Source: Ciona savignyi | Lineage: Eukaryota > Chordata > Ascidiacea > Phlebobranchia > Cionidae | Direction: 5' to 3' | Assembly: GCA_000149265.1 (NCBI GenBank) | Contig: CH003264.1 | Location: forward strand, 1,032,314 to 1,096,313 | Length of the DNA: 64,000 nt | Part shown: piece by piece, positions 1 to 9,692 of the stretch | How positions within the stretch are numbered: position 1 is the stretch's first letter | Layout of the letters: the number at the start of each line of letters is the position of its first letter | The notes under the pieces: model-generated | Told to the model about the DNA's origin: nothing | Seen by the model: the letters and a program-made list of their open reading frames with translations, nothing else | The model's database searches: none | Program-made: the position numbers and the translations under genes

Positions 1-1
1 C

Positions 2-565
2 TGTGTCGCTATTGCTTCTGATCTGAGATTTGGTATCGAAGCACAAACTGTTGGAATGGATTTCGAGAAAATTTTTTCAATGAATGACCATTTGTACATC
101 GGGTTAACTGGCTTAGCAACCGATGTTCAAACAGTTTCTCAGCGTCTAGAGTTCCAATTAAAACTCTATGAACTGAGGGAAAATCGTCAAATATCCCCCA
201 AGACATTTCTGAGCGTTGTTTCAAACCTGCTGTATGAAAAGAGATTCGGTCCTTACTTCATAGAGCCAGTAATCGCTGGATTAGATCCAAAGACCCGGGA
301 ACCGTTCATCGCGTCATGTGACCTCATCGGGTGCCCCATGGAACCGGAGGACTTTGTTGTGACCGGAACATGTGCCATACAGATGTACGGAATGTGTGAG
401 GCACTGTGGCGGCCGGAAATGGAACCCGACGACCTGTTTGAATGCATCTCTCAGGCTCTGTTGAACTCGGTGGACAGGGACGCGACTTCGGGTTGGGGAG
501 CAGTGGTGCATATTATTGAAGCTGACAAAGTCACAACACGCAGACTGAAAGCAAGAATGGACTAA
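2..565 (+). CDS. PSMB3: Proteasome subunit beta type-3, 5'-truncated by window edge
   Basis: Beta-3 is a structural, non-catalytic subunit of the inner rings of the 20S proteasome. The frame is open from base 2 and gives 187 residues. The family length is about 205, so roughly 18 N-terminal residues lie left of the window. Signatures visible are [59 protein letters not shown] and the C-terminal RRLKARMD, all typical of PSMB3 and not of other beta subunits. There is no intron in the visible part, although vertebrate orthologues have several. The internal ATG at 56 is not the start, because conserved sequence precedes it. MBIP follows on the same strand 300 bp downstream. Recognition is very secure. 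Confidence 0.96.
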   Translation, partial: CVAIASDLRFGIEAQTVGMDFEKIFSMNDHLYIGLTGLATDVQTVSQRLEFQLKLYELRENRQISPKTFLSVVSNLLYEKRFGPYFIEPVIAGLDPKTREPFIASCDLIGCPMEPEDFVVTGTCAIQMYGMCEALWRPEMEPDDLFECISQALLNSVDRDATSGWGAVVHIIEADKVTTRRLKARMD

Positions 566-577
566 CAGAACTTTTTC

Positions 578-583
578 AATAAA
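578..583 (+). terminator. Poly(A) signal of PSMB3
   Basis: A canonical AATAAA lies 13 bp after the PSMB3 stop codon. This implies a very short 3' UTR. The remaining interval up to the MBIP start (566-864) is AT-rich and shows nothing else I can support. Confidence 0.6.
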
Positions 584-864
584 AGTTTAGAACTGATTTG
601 TTCAGAGATGTTGCTGGTTTCTATTGTATGATTCGTATTGGTATATGAATTCACTTTTTAGATACACTTTCAACAAACTTGTAAAATCCTAAGACCTGTT
701 ATGAAATTTATTTTAGAATATTTTGCTAAATAATACTTATTGACACTGAAAAGTGATATTTAATAATTTCCATAAAAGTTCTAAATTAATACTATTACAA
801 CTATTGTGCATTTATTTAGATCCCATTTGCAATATATCATTAAAATAGATTGTCGGTTCTAAAA

Positions 865-2214
865 ATGGCAAAAAGCAATATGAAGTGTGTATCAGAATCG
901 ATTACAAAGTTCACCGAACAGGTTGGTGGAGTGTTCATTTTTTATTGGTTATTCATGAAAGTGTTAGTCAGGTTTGGCGCCGGAGCATGTGACGATTAAG
1001 TTTGACTCGCTGGCCGAAGAAAGTGACAGTTTTTACGAAGCTTTGGAACATTTGGTTTGGTCATTACAGGTGGGTGGTATTGTTGAGCAAAATCAGACTT
1101 TTTATTCTGTTAAACATACAGGACATTCTTGATCGGAGAAAACCTGCAACTAACCCTAATAATGAGCATGCTGAAAATATTCAAGTTGATCCAGGTTATG
1201 TGCAAATAACTGCTTCGAAAGAACAGGTCTGGTGGTTACAGTTTTATTTTTGTTCACGGCTTGAGTTAACCTTACCCGATTTTTTTTCCAGCTCGATAAA
1301 AGAATTGCAGCATTCATTTCTCAAGCACAGAATTTAGTTGATGAACAAAATGTGCACGAGTTTGCTTATCAATCAAAATTGACTTCGTAAGTTGATAATG
1401 TTAGGCAATGATCTTCAGATTATCATGTGAGCACTGTCAGGTTACTGTTGCTATTGCAGTGTGTTGTATAAAATAACAACACTTGTTTTTACGCAACTGA
1501 TTATGGGGGTTCCGGCCTTGGTCAAATACACAGCAATTATTCAGCTGCTAGGTCCAATCCAATCGCCTGATGACATGACAATGTTTTTTCACAGGTCATT
1601 TTTTTTCTATTTTAGTCAGTAAATTAATATTTTATATTTTTATTTATTATTTAAGGGTTGAAAAAGAAGACCAATATGGCTGTGCAAGAACAAATGCTGT
1701 GTACAGACGACCTGCAAATCGAATGCATATGCAAGGTAATCACATCAAGAAATACAATTTAGTTTTTATCAACACTATAATGATGAATTTCAGTGAGCAA
1801 AGTTGAGAACCAAGAAGGACCTCAGACGCAGATCGATTCCCAGGGAAATTGGTTAGCAACGAACATCAAACCTGAACCGCAATTTGATAATTACGCTCCT
1901 CACGGGGTGCAAGAACGATTGCATAATTTAGAACAACATGTTGGTATCAAATCAAGTAAGTAAAACATTTTTTGCTGTTAAAACTCTTTTTGATTAAAAA
2001 TTTTGTAGGTACAGTTCCGAAAGAGGTATATGCTCGTTTGAGGACGTTGGAAGAACGAGTTTTAGAACTGGAAGCTACATCGCCTGAATATTTTGATACT
2101 CATGAAACCTCATCAAATCGAAGCAGAAACCCTAGTAAAGATGAGAGCCAATTCACCATCGATGAAATTGATGACAGAATAAGATATCTTAAGCGGAAAT
2201 TGATAAAAAAATGA
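865..2214 (+). CDS. MBIP: MAP3K12-binding inhibitory protein 1 (MBIP)
   Basis: MBIP is a subunit of the ATAC histone acetyltransferase complex and was first described as an inhibitor of the kinase MAP3K12/DLK. Exons: 865-925, 972-1069, 1122-1226, 1292-1386, 1656-1735, 1794-1955, 2009-2214. The phases join cleanly into 268 codons plus stop; human MBIP is about 344 residues. Recognised blocks are LDKRIAAFISQAQNLVDEQN with YGCARTNAVY in the middle, and VPKEVYARLRTLEERVLELE, TSPEYF and IDEIDDRIRYLKRKL at the C-terminus. These last segments are leucine-rich coiled-coil helices. The donor at 926 was chosen over the one at 922 because it alone keeps the frame into exon 2. The extreme N-terminus is shorter than in human and the start is inferred. 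Confidence 0.9.
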
Positions 2215-2437
2215 AAAGACATCACTATAAAGGAGTATAGAGTTCTGTGGCTCTAATGTGATTACAATTGAGTAACTGCTTGTAGTTAACTGCAACAAAC
2301 TCATACAAAGAATTGTAAAAAACTTTCGATATTTTATTATCATTTATTGATCACATTTTGGCAATGTATTACAAAAGTCTACTTAAATGATGTAAAACAA
2401 CCACAGACCACACACACCAAACTTTAATTTAGGATTG

Positions 2438-2443
2438 AATAAA
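2438..2443 (+). terminator. Candidate poly(A) signal of MBIP
   Basis: An AATAAA hexamer lies about 220 bp beyond the MBIP stop codon and is the first canonical signal on that strand after the gene. Confidence 0.4.
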
Positions 2444-2574
2444 ACTTCATAAACCTAAAAGCCAGAAAGGATCGAAAACTTATATTTTTAAGTTTCAAGT
2501 AAGCAATAACCGGGTTTAGCTCAGCCGATACGAGACTTCAGTCGGCAGCAGCCGAAATGCAGACCATCCATAAC

Positions 2575-2840
2575 CTAGGATATTCGTGTTTATCCCCGTA
2601 AATGGAAAAACCAAGGGGTCTGTATTGTAAAAACTAAGACAATCGTCAGATTACCTCGCGCCCGCCGTCAGATCATTCCTCGCCCAACTTAGTAAATTGA
2701 TGAATTGTACTAAAATAAAAACAATGTCAAAATTATTTAATAGCACCGGTATCCCGATGTTGGGAGGGAGAAAATCTAACGATCGCCAGTACGAAATTGC
2801 TTCTTGCGTTTTTCCATATACGGGGATAAAATATGAATAT
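2575..2840. repeat. Foldback (inverted-repeat) element, dispersed family
   Basis: The left arm near 2588 reads TTTATCCCCGTAAATGG and the right arm near 2818-2835 is its reverse complement with few changes (CCATATACGGGGATAAA). About 200 bp lie between the arms. Part of the interior (AATCGTCAGATTACCTCGCG, near 2641) recurs near 39057. There, a diverged TTTATCCC arm also precedes it, so this is a dispersed family rather than a chance palindrome. Class is uncertain; a MITE is the likeliest. Confidence 0.5.
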
Positions 2841-3104
2841 AAGTTTTTTTTAGAAAGTGTTTTATACTGTTGTGTTACAATTTTAAAGGTTTTTAATTTA
2901 AGCATGAAATAAACGGAAGGGACGTTCTTACTAAGCTAATCGGCAGATTTCCTCGGGGCTCACCGTCCGGTTTCGGGGGGTTTTGCGGTGTGTTGTGTAT
3001 GAATCATACTTTAATTTTATAGAACCGATCATTTCACCACGTCCAGCGTCCAGACAATGTCCGTTTGGTGTTTTGCCCAAGTAAACAAACCGCCTAGCTG
3101 GGAC

Positions 3105-3165
3105 AAGTATCGATTAGGTAACCCACATGCTAAAAGGTGACCACTAATCCACCAAGCTACTCGAT
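3105..3165 (-). repeat. tRNA-derived SINE-like fragment
   Basis: Read on the minus strand, an A-box-like TAGCTTGGTGGATTAGTGG (near 3141-3160) is followed by a B-box-like GGGTTACCTAATCGATAC (near 3106-3124). The order and spacing are those of a tRNA-type internal promoter. No folded tRNA can be drawn. Confidence 0.35.
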
Positions 3166-3822
3166 CGAACAAATATAGGGGGAGAGTTATCACATAGGCA
3201 ATGGTTGGATTACCAGATCTATCGTAGTGTTTTTTAAGTGTTAATTAAATGGTTGCTTTAGTTTGAGTTCTTTTCAATTAAAATTCTGTACGTTAGTAAC
3301 AGGATATTACAATATGGAGTCGCTGTTCCTTAAAAAAATATGGCAATCTCCCACGGGTTATCATCAGAATATGTTGTGGTAACAGTCCGGTTTTGGGGGC
3401 AATAAGTGTGTTGAATATGAAGACATGTTTTTTGTGTTAATCTAAGCCTTCATGGGTTAAGCTACACATTTTTTTTATTAGTTAACACCCTTAAAAAAAG
3501 TACAACGTGGTTGATTATTTTCTTGTTGTTATTATAGGGAATTAAAATCATACTGATCACTGATTTGAGGGGGATTACAAATTTGAAAATGTCCGGTAAA
3601 ACGTTCTAGGTATTTGCTTCCTGGCTGTTTTTGTTTGTGTTAAATTGACAAACTAAAATTAATAAAAAGGTAAAAATACTCCAGACCACATCTCAGCAAC
3701 TGCTTGTAGTCTATTTCGACAAAGATTGAGAACTAAAATCATTTATTGATCACACTTTGGCAATACATAGCCTGCATGATTGGAAACCACCACAAACCGC
3801 GCACCAATATTAAATCCGCAAT

Positions 3823-6800
3823 TTAACTATAAAATTGTTTCAATATAAAATAAAGCAAGAAAGCAAGAAAAATAACAATAAAGAACATATGATTTTCTTT
3901 CAACAAGTTGTTTTGCTTGTCTTCATTTGATAGATGTATTGTTTCTTCATTAAGTTCCTAAATGGCGAATATATATTATAAATAAGTAAATGAAATAAAG
4001 AATTTTATTTTACCTTTTTATGATTGTCACCAGAAACACAGCCCAGTGGAACAGGCTCTGCCAATTGCCGGTTTTACTGGAATACTTGAAGATCTGCGCT
4101 TGCCTTTTAAGAAGTGTTTTCCTGCAGTTGTATTAAACAGTTAATACTGGCCACTACTATAGATATTTGATTTAGAACCACCAAAACAAAAATGCAGAAA
4201 ATGAAACAAAAAATACAGAAAGAAAGTGTTTAAGTATAATATCTAAGTCAGTGGTTCTTAAACTGGGTTTGATCGAACACCAGGGATTCGATGAGTCAGT
4301 ATCAGGGGTTCAGCGGAGATTATGATAAGTTCACTTTAAGCTCAAGTTTTTTAACAGATATATTTTAAATTTCAACGAAGGGTTCTGTGAATGCCCGCAT
4401 AAAACTTGCAGGGTTCAGTACCTCCAACAAGTTTAAGAACCACTGATCTAAGTAAAATAAAACCAAGAAAAAAACTCACCGGTTTCTACAATTTCTACTT
4501 CAAACATTTTCCCCATTAAATTTTCATCCATTGCAATCAATACTTGCTCATAGTATTTATTATGGCCCACATAATGAACTTGATCATGTGCTATCTCAGT
4601 AACAAGAACTGTCTGTATTTTCCCAAGCTGGTGGCCGTATGGTTCATAGGATCTAAATAATTCGGATAAGCGTTTGGTTCGCTTCTTTATCTGTAAAAAG
4701 GAGAACAGTATTATGTTTAAGTAAATAAAAAGATTTAAGCAAATGTAATGTGTGCGTACCTCCTGTCTGTGAATTTGTGGCAACCTTGCTGCTGGAGTTC
4801 CAGGTCTTGGGAAGAATTGATTGATAAATAGACTCGGGAATTTATACTTTTCACATAAAGTCATGGTATCCTCAAAATCCTGAAAAGTAATTTTATGTGT
4901 TAGATAATTCAGCACATTAATTGTTAATTTGTTTAAAGTGGAAAACTGTAAGAGCTTAATTTAGAAACATAGTTTTCTCATGGAAATTTTCTCAGTTTTA
5001 CAAAATAAACATCTTTCCAGGATATTTTATCAACTATAATAAACAAAACATTATCTAGTCCAACTGTGTGCGTGTAGACTAACTGTATAAATCTCATGGT
5101 TTTTCAAGGGCATGCAAGTTTTGTGTTAATTGTTTGTTTAAATATCACATTGAAAGATTTGAAAAATGAATTACACTTAGATAAAAACCTTACAAACTAC
5201 TACAATTACAGTTGAGCGTTTAAAATAAAATCGCCAGTTTAACACCTCTGGTCCAAACTGCATGAAAAGTAAAGAGTGAAATAAAAAAAAAAAAAACTTC
5301 GCAGGTTACTACAAATCACAAATAGTACAAAATATTTCTTGCCTCATCAGATTCTGTTGGGAACCCACATATAATATCAGTCGCTATCGAGATCCCAGGA
5401 ACATTTTTCCTCAGTGTGTCAACCACCTGCTCAAAATCGGCTCGACTGTACTCCCTTCTCATCTCATGCAGGGTTTGGTTAGAACCGGATTGAACTGGTA
5501 CGTGTAGGAACGCATAAACTCGAGGGTGGTTCAAGATTTTGCCCATTTCCTATAAACAAATCTTTTTTAATAGTATATACTAAGTGTCATTAAAGAAAGA
5601 ATGAAAGCAGTGAGCCGTTGAAGCGATGTGTGGGCATAGCATGTGGTAGTGGGTCGAAGCGACGTGGCTTACAGGGCTTAGATCTCATTCAATAAAATTG
5701 GACCTTAGTGTCTAAAACCATGATGCAACTATAGCTATAATATGGAATAAGGCTATTTTTTAAAATGGAATGAAGCAATTATGGCTAAATTATTTACCTC
5801 TAAATGGTCTAGAATGTATGGTGGGTTGGTCATTCCAACACGCAACATACAACCATCCGGAATAACTTCCACCAATGCCCACAGTAACTCTGGCAGTGAT
5901 GTGCCAATGTCTCGACCATACGCACCAGTGTCCTCACTTGTCAGCCATATCTCCACAACTCCCTCTATTAAATGACACATTTTTTTCATCAATAAATTTA
6001 AGAACTTGAAACTTTCACTTTAAGGTATCTTGTTTCAAGGACAATTAACTTTAAGACAACATGTGAAATAAAAGTCATACAGCTTACTTTTACATGTGTT
6101 TTAATTCGAAGAATACTATGAGTTAAGAAAATTTAACCCTGCTTAATTCTGATTCATAGAATTAAAAGGTCACCAAATTTCATAATTAAATTATAATTGT
6201 CGAAACATTACCATTTTCTGGAAGTTAATTAACAAAATTATCAACCTGGGAAATTGTGTTTGCCATGTGATACCTATTGCCGAATTTTTGTGAGTCCAAC
6301 ACAACAACCATAAAACTAAATTTAGGTGTTGTTACCTTCAAATGATTGCTTAGCCCTTAAAACGATCTCTGCAATGGGATAACTGCCCAGATTTCCTCGT
6401 GCGTGTTTTGTTTTGCAATATGTACACGAATTAAGGCACCTGAAAGAAAATGGAATTTTCATGATGTTCATTAATTTGTTTAAAATCATTAAAATTTTGA
6501 CATCATAGATATTTAAATTGAGATATCCATTTTCAGTCTTTGGTTAACTGTTACAGTGTGTCTAAAAGTAATTAAATGTTAAATTTATTAAAACATACCC
6601 TGTATTAATACTAATGATTTCAATATAAGGATTCCGTCTGATTTTTGGCAGATCAAGTGACGCTCCTCCAATTTTCTTTCCATTTTCTTTTCTTTGTTTC
6701 AATAAACGAACAGAGTTTCCTGTAAAGCCGATTTAGACAAACTGAGGCAATGCAAACTAGTTGGTACATTTAAATATTAAAGCATTATAATTGCAGGATG

Positions 6801-8957
6801 CAATTGAAAGCACTGTTTAAAGCAGGTATTGAGTATAACAGACAGTATTGAAAAGAATGAAATTCATGAATTAAGAAGTGGATGACCACCTTTCACCTTA
6901 TATCGTCCATAAAAGCATTTTGTATTGCATTGTAATTTGTAACCAAGTACAAGTCTATCAATCAAAGTAATATCATACATGTACATCTACATGTTAATTG
7001 GTACAGACTAATTTTAAGACTGTAGCAGTCCTGGTATAATTTAGTTTAAAACCTACAACCCAATTGTACTTTAGGCTACACAATATGTATAAATAAAAAA
7101 TGACTTCAAATATACCTTTCAATGTCTCTTCCACAACTTCTACAACCCGGTCTATCTGCTGTACCCCGATAATAGAAAGACCTTGCATGTACATTTGCTT
7201 TGGAGCTCCTTGTGCCACACAACCAGCTAGAACGATGTGTTTCTTCAAACTTTGAGCTTTGCTGCAAAATGTACTTAATTATCTCTGATACTAGTATTCA
7301 TGAATATTAATAAAAAGTAGAGATGTCCTTATTCAAATCAATTTGTTTTCTAAAATTATACTTTAATCACTAATTTTAAATAATTTAATAAAGAAAATTA
7401 GAATTTTATGTATGTTAAAATAGGGTCATTTTTATAACATTAAATTAGACCTTTTTTTGAAAATAAGCACTTAATATATATTTGTTAGTCTCAAAAAATA
7501 ATTTTGAATGCTTTCATATTTAAATCGAATTTAAATCTTGATTCTTGAATGTACACCGCAATTTTGATGGTTTTAAAAAAAATTGAATCAGCAAACTTTT
7601 ACAACCAAATTATAGGAAAACTATTAAAAACAAAAACAAACAATCGAACTATACAAAACACAAAGAGAATGGGTAAACATAAAAGAATTTCAATACCTGA
7701 TCATGTTACGAAAATGATCTTCTGCTGGGTTTTTAACAGTGCAACTGTTGAGCAGCCACAAGTCAGCATGTTCCCCATTTTCTATTGTTCGATAGTTGGT
7801 TTAATAAACATTACAAATATGCTTTCAATTACTCATTTTATGTACAACATAAATGTTAGCGGATCTGTTTTCCTTAGTAATCTACTAAAATTAGAAGTAT
7901 TTGTTATTTTTTAAACAATAAAAAAATTGTTTATCAATTCAAATATCTTTACCATCAATTAAAGCTCTTGTATTATTGCACTGTAAAATACTTTATATTA
8001 AAACATTTACAATGTACCTGTAACAACATTGTAGCCATATGAAGCTAACTGGCCAGCCATGTACTCAGAGTCTGATGAGTTATGTGTGCAACCCCATGTT
8101 TTCACATAGATTGTCTGTGTTCCTGGTATGTTGCTGCATTGCAGAAATAGTTAAACATTACTCTACACTTATACAAAAATATAAACAAACAAAATAAGAA
8201 ATGATAGTCACCATCAACTCATTTAAACCACGAATATTATAGCAAAAAAACACAACAAATCATTTTAAAAGCATCATTTGTGGGAATCGAGTAATGTGGT
8301 CTGGATTTTTACATTTTATATAATATATATAATATAATATTTATAGATATATATTTACTAGGCCTATATAAAATATAATATACATGTGTAAGAAGTAGGA
8401 AATAGTCACAATTTGTCTGACCAATGAAAAAGCGGCATGTGTGTTAGAACTAAAATGTTGGATGGTTCCAAAAAGCAAAGTTTAATTCATATTTGGATGG
8501 TGAAACATAAAAGAATAGGATATGACGTTGGATCTCATAGGTTAAAATACCAAAAAAATATTTCAGCAACCGGATTTTGTGATTATGCAATAGTTTATAA
8601 TGCTTACTATTACAGTAGAGTAGCCTACCTATTTTAGTACAAATAAAAATTAAAAATTACCGGTACCAAAAGCAAACACTTTTGATAATTTTAATTAATT
8701 AATCTTCAATTAATCAGCAATTATAAAATAGATATGTATCTATATATAGTTTAAGCTGTGCTATAGAAAAGAAAAATGTACCTTTCAATTTCTTTCTCTG
8801 GTGTAATAGAATTAAAATCTGGTTTAGCAAGTACGATTTTTCCACTTCGTTTTGCATGTGGTACGACACCTTTGTGTATCATGGGCCTGGCAGTGTTTAC
8901 ATCTTGCGAAACAATGTCCTCAATATCATCCAGATATGATGAACAAGCAGACGGCAT
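3823..8957 (-). CDS. CDKAL1: Threonylcarbamoyladenosine tRNA methylthiotransferase CDKAL1
   Basis: CDKAL1 converts t6A37 to ms2t6A37 in tRNA-Lys(UUU) using a radical-SAM cluster plus a second Fe-S cluster; animal forms are tail-anchored in the ER. Exons: 8957-8782, 8133-8018, 7781-7697, 7261-7116, 6719-6599, 6439-6336, 5964-5798, 5549-5343, 4879-4760, 4690-4480, then 4121. The MTTase cysteines appear as [23 protein letters not shown] and [11 protein letters not shown]. The radical-SAM motif is CLNSCTYC (CX3CX2C), followed by [31 protein letters not shown] and [19 protein letters not shown]-like region ends the protein. The 3' end is ambiguous: exon 11 can run on to a TGA at 4027 (515 codons), or splice at 4078 to 3957-3823. 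The latter adds a hydrophobic tail ending in FYS. The intron after 5343 starts with GC, not GT. Confidence 0.95.
4249..4445. mobile_element. Non-autonomous hAT element (MITE) in CDKAL1 intron
   Basis: The ends are perfect 16-bp inverted repeats: CAGTGGTTCTTAAACT on the left and its complement on the right. The element is flanked by a perfect 8-bp target duplication ATCTAAGT (4241-4248 and 4446-4453). The 8-bp duplication and CAGTGG end are diagnostic of the hAT superfamily. It is 197 bp with no coding capacity. It sits in the last long intron of CDKAL1, with its right duplication only 26 bp from the splice donor of exon 10. Confidence 0.92.
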
Positions 8958-9692
8958 CCTAGATTTTATGAACCTATTACCACTGATACCCTTTGTACCT
9001 AGAAAACACTTTAAAGTAAGAATGTTTGCATTAAGTTAACAGTACATCACCTCATTTTGTGTTACAAGTTATAACTACCATTGGAAGATGTGCTATAAAT
9101 AATGTTTAAAAACTAGGTATAAAATTTCAGACATCATGACAAATGTATTGATACAATATGTAATATATATATAACAATTATATAGATTAAAGTATATAAC
9201 ACTTGAGTTTTAGTTAATACAAACACAGAAATTATATAGATTTAAAGAAATGGGCCAAATATCAATTTGGGCAAAACAAATTAGGCTGACGTTAATGAAA
9301 ATTTGGGAAGATTAGCAAGGATACTGACAAAGGCACAGACGCATTTTAGTTTTTAAAAGATGTGTAGACAGAAAATAAAAACGAAAATAATGTAATAAAA
9401 ATAGTGTATATTATGTACATTTATATATACATATATATAGAAGTTTTTGAAATCGAAATAGTAAAAGAAGTCACGAAAGGGAACTGTACAATACATACAT
9501 ATAAAGAAAAAAGAGCTACCATAAAATGTGATAAATTTGTTAAGTAACAAAAGTACTGGTGTGTCGTACGTCTTACCCGTATATTAATAAAGTGTACTAT
9601 TAGCAAAGCAATTGTGTGTTCTTTCTAGTAGTGCAAAATTAATGCTCAGTTCATGGTTGAAAGACTACAAGTTTGCTGCAAACAGATTCACT
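8958..9692. other. AT-rich spacer between CEP164 and CDKAL1
   Basis: This is the spacer between the CEP164 stop and the CDKAL1 start, both on the minus strand. It must hold the CEP164 3' UTR and CDKAL1 promoter or leader. It contains TA-rich low-complexity runs (around 9160-9180 and 9420-9440). No exon, RNA gene or clear promoter element could be supported. Confidence 0.5.

Larger units (their letters stand above)
2215..3822. other. Intergenic region rich in repeat fragments
   Basis: This lies between the converging MBIP (+) and CDKAL1 (-) ends. No credible exon is visible. It contains a foldback pair (2588-2611 against 2810-2835), a block near 2640-2672 repeated at 39055-39085, related G-rich stretches near 2960-2990 and 3385-3410, and a tRNA-like SINE piece at 3105-3165. 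It looks like layered transposon debris. Confidence 0.6.

Noticed and set aside
2510..2575. Possible tRNA gene (GGGTTTAGCTCAGCCGATA)
   Set aside because: Only an A-box-like stretch; no B box at the right distance and no acceptor stem pairing.
7549..7914. 121-codon plus-strand ORF
   Set aside because: Antisense to CDKAL1 exon 3; AT-rich composition and no domain.
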